DNA of 64,000 nt, taken from positions 37,852,341 to 37,916,340 of the forward strand of contig CAMTDV010000012.1 in NCBI GenBank assembly GCA_947069175.1, written 5' to 3'. The stretch is from Scalesia atractyloides (lineage: Eukaryota > Streptophyta > Magnoliopsida > Asterales > Asteraceae). Every line of letters starts with the position of its first letter. Positions within the stretch are counted from its first letter, which is position 1. Positions 22,624 through 34,623 of this stretch are shown piece after piece. The translations under genes and the position numbers were made by a program. The notes below the pieces were generated by a model. That model did not search any database, was not told the DNA's origin, and saw only the letters and a program-made list of their open reading frames with translations.

Positions 22624-23247
22624 ATAACGTTGGGGCAAATTGATGTTTACTATACTATTTTAAATAAGTTAAAAAAGAAAATTATATGATTGGTTGCAAA
22701 TCCATGCCCCCATATGCCTTCTTCATGCCGCCTTCACTGGTGTGCAACGTCGGCTCACACCGGCACCGATGCCACCTAACTGGGGCGTGAAGCGATAGCG
22801 AATAACCTTATAGACACATACCTTGAAAATAAAGGGACTTGATATATGGAAATTGTAGACAAAAGAAAGCAATGAATTTTTGTCGTGGCATCCAATGAGG
22901 TATGTACGGCAAATAAGAGCATGGGAGTATGACCATATGTGGAAGTCTCCGATTGTAGGTGCTCGTAAAGATCTCATAAAATTTGGATAATTCGTAAGTT
23001 AATAATTTAGATTTAATTTATGTTGTCGTTTATTATTTACTATGTTAGAAACAGTGTATTCTTCAAGTTCAATAAATGAAATATTAAATGGTTGATAATG
23101 AAAAACTAGGAATTATAAACCCATTTTTTGAGATCTGATATATTAAAAAACTAAGAGATCAAATACCATGACGTAAGGTAAGAGAACTGAGAAAAAGAAC
23201 CATAGGATTATATTTTACACAAATAACATGTATGTAAAATTCTCTCT
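22624..23247. other. Spacer between the Tat element and the LINE
   Basis: A moderately GC-rich patch at 22700-22800 and AT-rich remainder. I recognise no gene or repeat family here. Confidence 0.4.
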
Positions 23248-24200
23248 TAGGTACAAGGGCATCCATTGTCTCCTTTCCTCTTTTTGGTTGTTATGGAGGC
23301 GTTGAGGGGGTGTTAAAGAAGGCCAAAGAAATTGAGTTGTTTAACGATGTGGCAATAACGGCCCTAATTTATCGCATTTCTTATATGCAGATGATGCGGT
23401 TTTCGTGGGGGAATGGTGTACCGATAATGCTAGAAATCTGAACAAGCTATTAAGTTATTCTATTTAGCTTCGGGTTTACGAGTCAACGCAGCCAAGAGTA
23501 GTTTATATGGCATCGGGGTGTGTAGTGAGAATACAACTACCAGGCGGATGTCTTCAAGTGTAGGGTTGGGTCACTAGCGTTTAAACACCTAGGCTTCAGG
23601 TCGGAGCAAACATGAACCTCGTAAAACATTGGGACCCGGTAATTGAGGTTTTAGAAAAAGGCTATCGGTATGGAAATTAAATATATTTTCGTTTTGAGGG
23701 AAGATAACATTAATAAAGTCAGTCTTTAATGCCTCACCTACTTGCCACTTCTCAATTTACAAGGCGCCGATCTAGGTGATTAAGCAACTTGGAAGGATTA
23801 GCTGGGAGTTTTTGGGGGGAATAGATTCAGACCATTCAAAAATGAGTTGGATCGCATGGCAACACGCTATGACACCGCGAGAAAGGGAAGGGCTGGGATT
23901 AGGTTCGTTGAGGGAGGCAAACCTAGCCATGCTAGTAAAGTGGTGGTGGCGATTCAAAGTCGATACCAACGGTTTACGGAGGAAGGTTATATGGAGTATA
24001 TATAATAGCTCAAGATCATGGCAGTTTATTCCAAAGAAGGTAACCATTGCGGGTCCGCGAAAACAAGTGGGGAATTTGTTGCAAGATATAGGAGAATACG
24101 GATTGGATTTAGCACTAGTATTCAGGGGCATTCTGGGTCAGGGGGATCAAATCACATTCTGGCAAGATAAATGGTTGTACGAGAATCCATCGCAATATAA
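23248..24200 (+). pseudogene. LINE (L1-type) reverse transcriptase, 5' part
   Basis: The translation begins in the RT palm with QGDPLSPFLFLVVMEALRG, then has a decayed active-site region and SGLRVNAAKSSLYG. It continues to the post-RT region MSWIAWQHAMTPREREGLGL with REANLAMLVKWWWRFK, ending FWQDKWLYENPSQY at the insertion point. The 5' end is truncated, as is usual for LINE copies. The 3' part resumes at 44503 after a 20.3 kb insertion. The frame has several stops before 23776. Confidence 0.8.
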
Positions 24201-24963
24201 AGTTGGAAATTTGGTGAATGGATATTTCATATATTTATACTTTAATGAATTTATAAATATTAATTAGAATCTTCATGTGGTGAATAAAAGACAAACTCTT
24301 GCGTTATGACATTTACTTAGTTTTATTAGAGTTTTTAAGTCTCTAATTAAGTGAAACAATTTACTAATCCTTAACTCTTGTACTATTAGTAGGCTATGTG
24401 CTTCTTTTTGTGAATATAAGAATATTGTATTGCTTAATACAAAAATATACTAGAAGGATGATGAACACTAACTAGAAGAGGAGTACTCTCTACTTGTTTA
24501 CTAACTAGAGAGAGGAGTACTCTCTACTTGTTTTCCACTACCGTCACATCCTTATTTGTTCCATAAGTTCAAACACTACAATTACCCGGTGTAACCTCGG
24601 GTGCGTGAGCCATCTTCGGCAGTACATACTGCTTCGGCTGTTGTACCCTGGAAAACAGTCGCGTCATCTTTAGTAGAGGCGCGAAATCTATTTTAAGGGA
24701 AGAGTGTTGAACACGTGACTCAACCAAAATCGTCAACGTTTTAGTGTGCTCTTTGTTGCAGTCTAGGATGCTATCAAGTGCGGGTGAAGGACCCACCAGA
24801 GATGCGGCTTGAATCAAGATTGGTATATATAATTATATTTTATGTTCTTTTTATTTAGTTATTGCAACCGATATTGTACTATGATATTTCCTATATATAA
24901 CGAGAGTCTCGTTATTCTATATTTTGTAATTATATTTTCTAAAGAGTGAACCTAGTTCCTACA
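24201..24963 (+). repeat. 5' LTR of the LARD-like element
   Basis: Starts (A)GTTGGAAATTTGG and ends GTTCCTACA. It contains a tandem duplication of a GAGGAGTACTCTCTAC segment (near 24479 and 24512) that is single in the 3' LTR. Indels between the LTRs point to an older insertion. No initiator-Met primer site follows; the next bases are AACTTAAAACAG. Confidence 0.88.
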
Positions 24964-25189
24964 AACTTAAAACAGATTTCGTGAGATTGTTGCTACAATC
25001 TTAAAACTTTATTTATAAGGATTTTGGGTTTACACAAAGATTTATAAATAAATAAAAGAACATAATTCTTATAGATTATGATCTTATAAATATATTTTTA
25101 GGATATATGTACGTAGTACAACTTGTTGTGTTTGGATTTCTTGAGATATGGATACAATCTTAAATCCTATACCGTGGTACAAAGCGAAT

Positions 25190-25960
25190 AGTTTTGGTTC
25201 AACGGTTTGGTTTTTGAAAAGATTTTGGAATCATTAATTTTTCTAACCTTTGTGTTAGATTGGGTTTATTAGTGTAAACCATACGTTTTTTTTGTAAACG
25301 TTAATTTCTCTAACTTGTGCGTTTAACCGGCTTTATTTTTTATAAACAATACGTTTTTTGTAAACGTTCCATGTTCTAACATGCTTGTTAGAAATGATCA
25401 TATTATTTATATAATATCATTTAAAGAATGAATGTTAAAAATAAGTTTATTTTATATAAACTAATAAGCATTATAATGATTTTTTTAATCATTTATTTCT
25501 ACACGAGCGTGTTAGAATTGGGTTCTTTATACAAACTGATAAGTTTATGATGGTTTCGATGATCTTTTATTTTAACGAGCTTGTTAGAACTTATTTAATG
25601 ATACGCTTTATAACAATTTTTGTAATTGTTTACTTCTAATAAAAGTGTTAGAAACGGTTTATAAAACCGTTAAATTTGATAATGATTTTTGTAATCATTA
25701 ATTTCTAACATTTGTGTTAGAAACGTTTATAGAAAGCGTTAGTTTGGAAGCAATTTTTAATTGTTTATATTCTAACGTGTGTATTGGAAATGACTTATTT
25801 ATTTGAACCATATATGTGTTTATAGCAAGTCGAATTAACATTTTGTGGAAATGTTAATATTTCTAACGTGCCATTAGAATTTATTTTATTTTAATATGAT
25901 TGTTAAAAATAGTTAAAATACAAATGTTTTGAAATGTTTTATGTAAACATTTTCTATTAT
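25190..25960. repeat. Degenerate palindromic repeat array
   Basis: About nine units, starting near 25241, 25306, 25374, 25495, 25571, 25633, 25703, 25770 and 25861, centre on TTCTAAC-N5/6-GTTAGAA-like inverted repeats joined by AT-rich arms with GTAAACGTTA-like segments. The spacing varies from about 60 to 120 bp. It is non-coding. Confidence 0.75.
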
Positions 25961-27537
25961 GCTTTGTATGGTTTAGAAATAAAAGGTCATACATTGAAGT
26001 TGATATTTGATTGGCTTCAAGAATTAAATCACCATAAAGTGATGGTTTTGTTATTTATATGTATTTAATGAAATTATAATATTTTACTAGACTCTTTAAA
26101 TGAAGATAAACTCTTAAGTAGAGTTTTCTGTCAATTTATTAGTTTTTATTAAGTTTATGTCTCTAATAAAATATCAAATTAAGTGAGACTCTTTTCACCC
26201 CATGTCTCTTGTATTAAAAGTAGGCTATGTGCCTAACTTGATGAGATTGGAAAATTACAAGAGTAAGAATACAAGAATTAAATCACCATAAAGTTATGGT
26301 GTAGTCGTGTGAGATTTATCACCAACTTTAATTTTTTATTTCTAAATCCAAATGGTTTGCTACTCTTGCTAGAAGTAGCTTTGTTGAATAAAGTATCAAT
26401 CTCGTGGATATTATTTGATGGAAAACAACTTGGTGTTGTTGTGAACAAATTTAATTAGTCAAGTTTACTACTTAAATGTAGCCTTTAAAACAACTTGGTG
26501 TTGTTTTGAACATAATTGTCCAATTTAAAATTTCAAGATGAAATGGGGAACTTGTACTTACAAGTGCATGGAGTCGTATTGAGAAGTACCTCAAGACATG
26601 CCATGCACGATATCGTTGAGAAGATTTCGGTCAGAATATAAAGTGTTGAAGATAAAAGTACTTTGATATTTGATGTCTACATGATCGTCTATGCTAACGT
26701 TTAAATTTCAAAAGTGTTTGGCACTATGGTTTGGTTTCTAATGTATTTTATTGTTTGGTATTCAATATCTTCGGATAACACATGAATTTTTACAAAGAAA
26801 TAAATCACTAATGTTTGTGACGTATAAATTATTTTTGTGGAAAGTAATTATAACATCAACTTAGTTTAAAAGAATATGGCTTTAAACAGATATACATGAA
26901 TACATTTGGACATAAACAACTTGAGGGTTGTTGCATTGACTGAAAGTCAAAGATGAAACATTAAATGCATAACCACATCATGAGAGAATAATGAAAGAAC
27001 GTACTCAGTGTCTTGAGATGAAAAACACAAACGAGTTCCATGTCGACATACTTCGTTAGAAGTGATTAGAAAATTCACAAGTGTGAATTCTAACATATGA
27101 AAGAAAAAGTACTATATGTTATTGTATACCTTTAATTAATCTTTCAAGATTTGTTTCGAGTGATCTATACGTAGATACGACTACCACTTGATTATTGTTA
27201 GAACTATATGGAGATTTTATATTCGATTGGGAGAGCATCCTAAATATATATATATAATATATATATTTTTGTGTGTGTGTGTGTGTATCCTAATGAATAA
27301 CAATAGATGTGTACAATTCACTTATGGCAAAATTATGAATGCCATATTGTTGAGTGTCGATCTAGTTGACTCTATCTCACACATAATAGTGATTGTAGAC
27401 GAGGAACATTCATCTTGGCGGTTATGATGTGCTCGCTAAATGACTTGGATTAAGACTTATGTTTAAGTCCTTATGAGTCAATGGTAAAGCGTTGGAGATC
27501 AAAGGTAAACAAGTTATGTTCCTTAACTGAATGATAC
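25961..27537. other. Internal non-coding DNA of the LARD-like element
   Basis: No credible coding region. It includes an LTR-like echo at about 26090-26240 and a (TG)n tract near 27272. AT-rich throughout. Confidence 0.5.
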
Positions 27538-30486
27538 TGTAACACCCTATTTACGTTTTAACCATACGAGACGTAGCAGAAGTACGACTTAAAAATTCTT
27601 TCTTTGTTGACTATATAACATACTTACGGGTTCATTTATAAATATTTGGACACTTTCTTAAAGAGGTTTACTACGTTCATTTTGCTTGACTTGCCAAATG
27701 TAATACATAATGCAAGCTATGAAACCGCTCTTCCCGTACAATCCTTGCTCTTTGACTCGATCTTCATCCACATGTCTCCATGATGATCTGACTAATCTGC
27801 GGTCACCATATAAATATAACCAACGTGTTAGTAATTGGTGACATCATATGTTTTAATTAAAAACATGAACATGAATCATCTACATATCCATAAAACATTA
27901 TATAGAACTCCAATAGGATGTTCTTCGAACTTATTCCTTATGCCGAGCCTCAAACCTTCGAAACCCAACCCTTACTTACCTGCATTCCTAAATTCATCCT
28001 CAACAGCAAACAGTTAGCCTCTTCATATAAGCACATAACATCAGACGACATTCATTGGGCTACATCACGTATAAGCATTTTCATATATTCACATACTTAC
28101 ATACAGGTTTCATACATACGTCTCACCTTGACATCGACATCTATCTCTTTCATTCTACATATATATACATTTATATACGCGTTCAAGTCATATTCACTTA
28201 TCCGTGTTCAATCGTTGAACTTTAATTATGCCTAATAATTTACTTATAAACATACTTAAAAACAAGCTTCATCTCCCCATTCGTGCAATACATTCTAACA
28301 CATTCATTCCCACGAGATCCGAATCTCAAACATATATATATTTCTATTTATTCTTTACGAGCCCGAAAGTATTATTTGTATTCGTATCACATAATTAAAA
28401 TTTTTACGAACTTTTCATAGATTATACTATCTTTCGGAAGTTGAAGCCTTTGCGTAAGCCTTAAGAACGAATCGAGACACATCATACATACATAACAATC
28501 AAAATTTGACATTTGGTGCCCATTCTCGCCGTAAGCTACGGTCCACTCACCGTAGCTTACGGTGAGGACTTTCTACAAAATAGGAACTCCCTGCCGTAAG
28601 CTATGGTCGGGTACCGTAGCTTACGGTTATGACTTTCTGCCAAACAGATATTCCCTACCATAAGCTACGGTCGGGTACCATAGCTTACGGTCACCTGTTG
28701 TTGCTGCTAATCTGCAGCTTGTTTTTGACCCAGTTCGATTTTCCTGCTCATCTAGGCCAACTCCGAGTCTTCCAAACACACCATCTCTAATAACTTAACA
28801 TATTTTATCTCTTTTCAAAACCTTCCGATTACTATATTAAATTCCCACTCTTTTCGTCTAATAACCTTTCTACGAAATTCACGACCCGTTTACCCCTATA
28901 TTGAGGTTTCACGGTTTAATGACATACCAATCCCTTTCAAGAAGTCTTATTATAACATTTCTTATTTATTTATACGTTTTACTTTAGTTTCGATTATTCG
29001 AATACAATAACATCTTCATATACTTAAATACGAAGTGAGTTCAAGATTCACTTACCTTAGCGTCCGCATTTGCATCCGTTACCTTGCCACTTTCTGGCGC
29101 GTTAGCCTTCCATGCTTTCATCCATTATGACATGATTCCTACACTTTCATGTCATCGCAATCACATTCTTGTTAGCATACACGATTGTACAATAACCGAT
29201 TATACCAAATGCATATCTCGCATTTGACTTTCATTAGTCAATTCTAACAAGCATAGAGGAATATACCCCAAATCACATCCTTTCAAACTTATATAATTCA
29301 TCATATCGCCCATATAACACATATTGATATAACACGTACCATATAACTTTCTATAGTCTTACCATTGTAACAAGAAGTCTAGCATGCATTCTTATGTGCA
29401 GTTGACTTTCAGAAGTCAACGTTTATCATATGAACTTTCGACATAACCTCATATATTTGTGTCATCATATTAGGCTATATTGATGACACTAAGTACATTT
29501 CATACACATCCGTTTCTAATTATCGTTAAGTCACAAATCCAACTTATGGTGTACATCACCATTCAAACATAGGGTACTAGTTCCTTAAAGCACATCTTTA
29601 CCAAATCACATCATCAACTACGGTTCACATATACTTATCAAATGCATTCCTAAACTTGTTTTACTAACATGTATATCATTATCACTTTCTATACATGTTC
29701 AACCATTACTTGCATATAATTTTACATATTATTGTCATTTAGACATTTCATCAAACACTTGGTGTATGTACTACCTTCTAAGCATAATGTACAAGTATTT
29801 TAAGCATGTTCTTCCAGATTCATCTCATGAACCATCACATTCAAGCAAAATCACATAATTATCAATTCTACATCAAGTTTATCTATCACAATCTATCATA
29901 TAACACCTTATGCATCAACAAATCACAATATTACATCCACATGTTCATCATTTTCACACTCATGCAATTGGGTTTCAATCTAAATCATCCCATAACTAAA
30001 ATTCAACCATGATTCAACTTCTACTTGATAGTATTAACAAGTATTCATTCTAAATTCAACCAAATTCACGGATTCATCCTAACCCACTTCATAGGTAGTC
30101 ATCAAATCAGAAATTCCAACTCACCTTGTGTTAAGAACACTTAAAGGATGGAGAATTTGCACTCATGCATCAAATCCTCCTTCCAATTGCTTGTATATTT
30201 GTAGAATTGTGAAGTTGTGTGTGTGTGTGTTTTCCCCTGCCTCCTTCTCAATCACGATACATACCCACACACACACCTGCACATTTTATTTTAATATTTA
30301 CTTTCCACATGTTCACTTTTGGTCCCTCTTGTTTGCCATTTATTACATTTTCCACAAATCCTTGTATTTTACCATAAGACTTATAGTTCTAACTAAGTTA
30401 AATAGCTTAGTTATCACATTTCATTCCATATCTTATGAAACCATACTAATGAGTTAAACATTCGGGTTTTGGGGCGTTACAGATAA
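27533..30486 (-). mobile_element. Solo LTR (2944 bp) within the LARD-like element
   Basis: The insert runs from TGTAACACCC (27538) to GGGGCGTTACA (30481). The flanks are GATAC (27533-27537) and GATAA (30482-30486), a 5 bp duplication with one change. No gag or pol is present. The minus-strand reading TGTAACGCCCC is a common gypsy LTR start, so I place it on the minus strand. A (GT)n tract lies near 30215. Confidence 0.75.
28529..28690. repeat. Three tandem inverted repeats
   Basis: Three units at 28529-28562, 28594-28626 and 28658-28690 each hold CCGTAAGCTACGGT, a 5-6 bp loop, and ACCGTAGCTTACGG. The first is a perfect 14 bp inverted repeat; the others have one or two changes. The period is 64-65 bp. 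Confidence 0.92.
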
Positions 30487-30851
30487 AAATTAGCTTTGTG
30501 CTAAATACAATAATTTGTGAAACCTTCCTAAATATAGATGTTTTAGGATTATGAATAAGTCCCATTATTTTCTCTTAACAAGGGATAGATGTTACAAAGT
30601 GATATTATGATATCCTTAGGGCTGTGAAGAATCAGAATGATGCATCTTCTGTTCACATGCTAAAGTATAGTAGTCTAAAGCATGCTAGACTAGTATTTGG
30701 TTAATTATGGGTCTTGCAGAACTAATTAACTCTAAACATTCAAATGTTTATGTACACAAAAAGAATTTGTGTACAGATAAAGTAGAGGGAGAATTTTCAT
30801 TCATTTAAGGAAAAGACATGTAACTTTTGAAGAGTTTGTTCAAAAGCTAAT

Positions 30852-33521
30852 TGTGACATCCCGGCTTTTCAGGTATCTTAAACGCACTACTTTATGGTAT
30901 TCACTCCTACGCTGATTTAATTCGGAGAGTTAAATTACACGCTCGCAATAACTACCCTAACTTTGTGAATCTAAGGGTGAATTACGTGCTATGTGTTATT
31001 AGACGGGTTGTATCTGAATTACGTGCTATGTGTTATTAGACGTTTGTGAATCTATTGCGTCTCACTCCAAATACGTGATTTAATATTTTATAAACTCCGT
31101 GTCGCAAATAATATTTTAGTAACTTTTATTTATAAACCGAACCAAGCCTGTGAAACGTTTCGACTTCGCGACCAAGCAAACCCAACCCGCCACCCACATC
31201 CCCTTGCGACCCACACCTCCTTGCAGCCCAAGGAAATAACCCAAACTTGAGGCCCAAGGCACTTACCTAACCCCCCCCCCCCATCGCGACCCCCCCTCCC
31301 CTTGTTATATTTATATGTATGTATGCATGGGATGTTTCAAAAAAAAAAAAAAAAAACCCTAATACCCTAGAAGAAGGTCGACGGCAGCCCCCCCCCTCTC
31401 ACGGTCGCGCAAGCCTACAACTCCCGGATTGATTCCAAGCTTGTCCCGGTTCGCTAATCATCATCGTTTCAAGGTTAGGGTTTAATTGAATTGCGATTCA
31501 CACTAGGTTTTGTGTAATCTTGATCATGATTATGTGCTTGTATGATTATTAGTATGAAAAAGTGTTGTGGTGTATGATTAGTTTAGTTGAATATGCGAAT
31601 CTTGCGGTTGTGATGATATGTTTAATACTAAAATCGTAGGCTGCGTTTTATCGATAAAGATCATGATATATATAAATTAGGGTTTGCATGAATATTGATA
31701 TATATGATGATGATATTTGAAAAATTAACCTGCTATTAATCAATACAACTAAGCATCATGACCGTTTAAACATATTCTAGTGCGATAAAGTCGAAAACAG
31801 TAAGCTGATTGGCATTTACAGCCAACTTCAGTTGGCTGTAACCTGATCATTATTTATCGAAAAGTGGATTTTCTAAAACCTAAAATGTGTATTTTTGAAA
31901 AACGCTTCAAATGGCGCCAGATTCATATTTTTATGAGGTCGTTTGCTATTTTTAAGTGGTCAGCAGCTGAAGCTGTGTAAATTCTGCAGAATTTGCAGGT
32001 TGTTTATCGAGTTGGACTCATAGTCTGTATGGGGTTAGATCACGAAATTTGTACAGTAACTGGAGACGGAAATTTCCGAAAATCTCCCACTAGAATTTTA
32101 TTAATTGGATGAACGATGATTTTTAAATAATTTTTCTCGTGGACTGCAGTCAGAAAGCGACGAATCTGACTGCAGCCTAGTATATAAATGTTTATAAATA
32201 ATTGGTAAATATTTAGGATTTGAAACTTTATACAAACTTCTACAGTCTAATTGACACCTCCTGTAAAAAAATTGGAATTTTTGGAACGTTGTAACTATTT
32301 TATAAAAATCCTCGAAAACAGCCCAGTTATGAGCGTACAAGCTGAAACATGATAACTTGCGTTTGTGTGTACCTAAGTGTTGTATGAGTTAATCTGTGTT
32401 TATGACAAGTTGGTTTGATCATTATTTTGTATGATGATACTTTGCATGCATGATTATGGTTTCGAATTGGTTATTACGTGTGCCGAACTGTGGTTAGTTA
32501 TGCGTAGGGTTTTGTGTCAGTGTGTTCACACACTAACTTTAAATTGGTTGACATGTTAGGACGCGATTAGTGGTTCTATCATTTGCTTCTTTTGCGTTAT
32601 TCTAACCGAGCAATTTAAGGTGAGTTCACGGCCCCTATTTTATCCGGTTTTAAACAACAGGGGAGAAACATGTACACGCTCTACAACTCTATCTTTTTAC
32701 GTTATGCGAAATTAACGCCGTTAGCTATTCGGTAACTAAGTTAATGTTAATATACGTTATGGTCACTAAGTAGCTTTATCACGGAAGTCCTCAACCAACT
32801 CTCGGATCGTTTGTATTGGGTTAGATTAGCGGGGAAATTATGGTAGTACTACTGGGCCCGACAAGCCCCACCCGAGCTAGTCGCGCTAGCCGACCGGGAA
32901 TGGTTAACGGGTGATTAATTTGGACTAACTTTCGCCATGGTCAGTGATAGACCTGACAACACAGAGGCAACAACAGTCAGCTTCGATAACGAACTCTTAT
33001 GTGACGTAACTTTAGGCTCGCTACCTACATGTTAACATTCAACTTACTTACGAACTAACATTATTATTCCGGGTTAGGAATAATGGAACTATGTCGTTAT
33101 CCCGGGTTAGGGATAACGGGGGAAAACAATCTTTTAAACCGAACTCGTGAACTTATAAAAACCTGTTAACTCACTCTTCTTCAATGTTGACACTTGTTTC
33201 TTTGCATGTTTCTCAGGACGCTAGGAGCGCTAGGTGCACTCACTTGCATTTGATCAAGACATTTTTATCGAGTCTTATTTACGAATAATGTTTGGATTTT
33301 GGTTTTGGCGTTTATGTTGGCGCCCGTTACTTAATGTTAATGCTTCCGCTAAACTTTGAAACCTTGATATTTTGATAATGACTATGAATGTTTACAACAA
33401 ATGTTTTGGAAAACGTTTAAATAAATCATATAGAGTCGTTCGATATTGCTAGTGTCTGAGATTCTGGTTTGATCACATGCCTCGCGGTAATACTCCGTAA
33501 GTGGAAATTGAGGGTGTGACA
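30852..33521 (+). repeat. 5' LTR of the chromovirus (2670 bp)
   Basis: Runs from TGTGACATCCCGG to GAGGGTGTGACA. It contains a poly-C tract (about 31268), an A18 tract (31338), a possible TATA region (TTATATTTATATG near 31305) and two inverted repeats (31816-31841; about 32144-32175). Confidence 0.93.
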
Positions 33522-33524
33522 AAT

Positions 33525-33536
33525 TGGTATCAGAGC
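33525..33536 (+). other. Primer binding site (initiator-Met tRNA)
   Basis: TGGTATCAGAGC lies three bases after the 5' LTR and is complementary to the 3' end of initiator methionine tRNA. Confidence 0.93.
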
Positions 33537-33724
33537 ATCTAGCTATAGAGATCTAGGTTTGCATTAAAAGTAGACCTAAACTATAGCTGTTACACGACAC
33601 TAGACTTAGTTGGCATCGAACTGTGATATCTTGTTATGTGTTATACTACAATTGTTCTATGTGAGATATATATGTATATTGTGATATACACAACTCGTAA
33701 CTAACTACACCAACCCAGCAGGAT

Positions 33725-34369
33725 ATGTCATCATCATCATCCGACAGATCTCAACAATCAAGGGCGCCGGGGAAGGCACCCATGGTCGAACCCTCACCAC
33801 CTCGTGGCGTGGAGACACGCTCAGCTACTAGGAAAAGACTCGCTCTAGGAGGGGAGTCGTCCTCCCGTCCGACCACCGCTATACCTGTCAAACCGGTCAA
33901 CTCTTTAGGAGTGGGGGACGAACTACTTAGAGATGTGTTAAGGAAACAACAGGAACAACTGGAGAAAATGCAGGAGACTATCGAAGCACAGGGATGGCTG
34001 ATACGTCAGCTGACTGGTAAAACTGGAGAGCTCGAGGAAGAGCAATATGAGAATAAGAGAGTTCGAAACATTTTAGCTAAGGACTTTCGTGCTGAGCGGT
34101 TGAGGGCTGACTGGCTCGAAGACAGAGTTCTTGAGTCTAGTTGGAGGATTCACGAACAGGAGCAGAACCAAGCACCACCTAACCCAGTACCCGCACCAGC
34201 ACCGGCCCCTCCAGTGCCGGTAGAGGACAAAGAGGAGGGTCCAGAGGAAGACCCGGATGAGGATCCGGAGGAAGAAGAGCCAGAACAGGACCCGACTGTT
34301 GAAGCTGAAAACGCCGCAGAGGATGACGGCAGTGATAGCGACTTGGGAGATGGAGACATAGATGACTAA
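33725..34369 (+). CDS. Extra ORF upstream of gag: coiled coil with acidic tail
   Basis: An intact frame of 214 codons sits between the primer site and gag. It has a Ser-rich start (MSSSSSDRSQQ), a basic patch (TRSATRKRLAL) and a predicted coiled coil at about residues 70-150 (LRKQQEQLEKMQETIEAQG; EEEQYENKRVRNIL). A Pro/Ala stretch follows, and the last 50 residues are almost all Asp/Glu (EEDPDEDPEEEEPEQDP). No zinc knuckle or capsid motif is present. It stayed open while gag and pol around it decayed, though chance is possible in a young element. I do not recognise a family. It could be a fused or displaced gag N terminus or an accessory protein. Confidence 0.6.
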   Translation: MSSSSSDRSQQSRAPGKAPMVEPSPPRGVETRSATRKRLALGGESSSRPTTAIPVKPVNSLGVGDELLRDVLRKQQEQLEKMQETIEAQGWLIRQLTGKTGELEEEQYENKRVRNILAKDFRAERLRADWLEDRVLESSWRIHEQEQNQAPPNPVPAPAPAPPVPVEDKEEGPEEDPDEDPEEEEPEQDPTVEAENAAEDDGSDSDLGDGDIDD

Positions 34370-34623
34370 CTCCTCTCGCCAATCTCCGTTTTGTTTCCTT
34401 TAGTTTGTTTGTTTCCACTTATGTTTGAACTTGAAAATTTTATAATTAAACTGAGATGTTTGGTTGGTATTTTGTGAGACATTGCAATAAATCAAATGTT
34501 CCTTTTGATTGTTTAATTTGTTGGGTTGACATAAATTGTGTGATCGTTTAAGTGTGGAATGTGATGACTATATTGGATATATACTTATCAGTGTGTGTTT
34601 GTGTTGTCTTGCGAAGATCTGAA

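Noticed and set aside
22723..22977. 84-codon minus-strand frame in the spacer before the LINE
   Set aside because: No recognised motif, no supporting context; left unannotated.
28529..28690. CRISPR-like array
   Set aside because: Only three units, each an inverted repeat with short loops, inside a plant LTR; no cas genes and a eukaryotic genome.
27918..30457. Several 60-109 codon frames in the solo LTR
   Set aside because: AT-rich chance frames without motifs, within a non-coding LTR.
34150..34418. Minus-strand open frames opposite the acidic ORF
   Set aside because: They mirror the Glu/Asp codons as Ser/Pro-rich frames and have no motif of their own.
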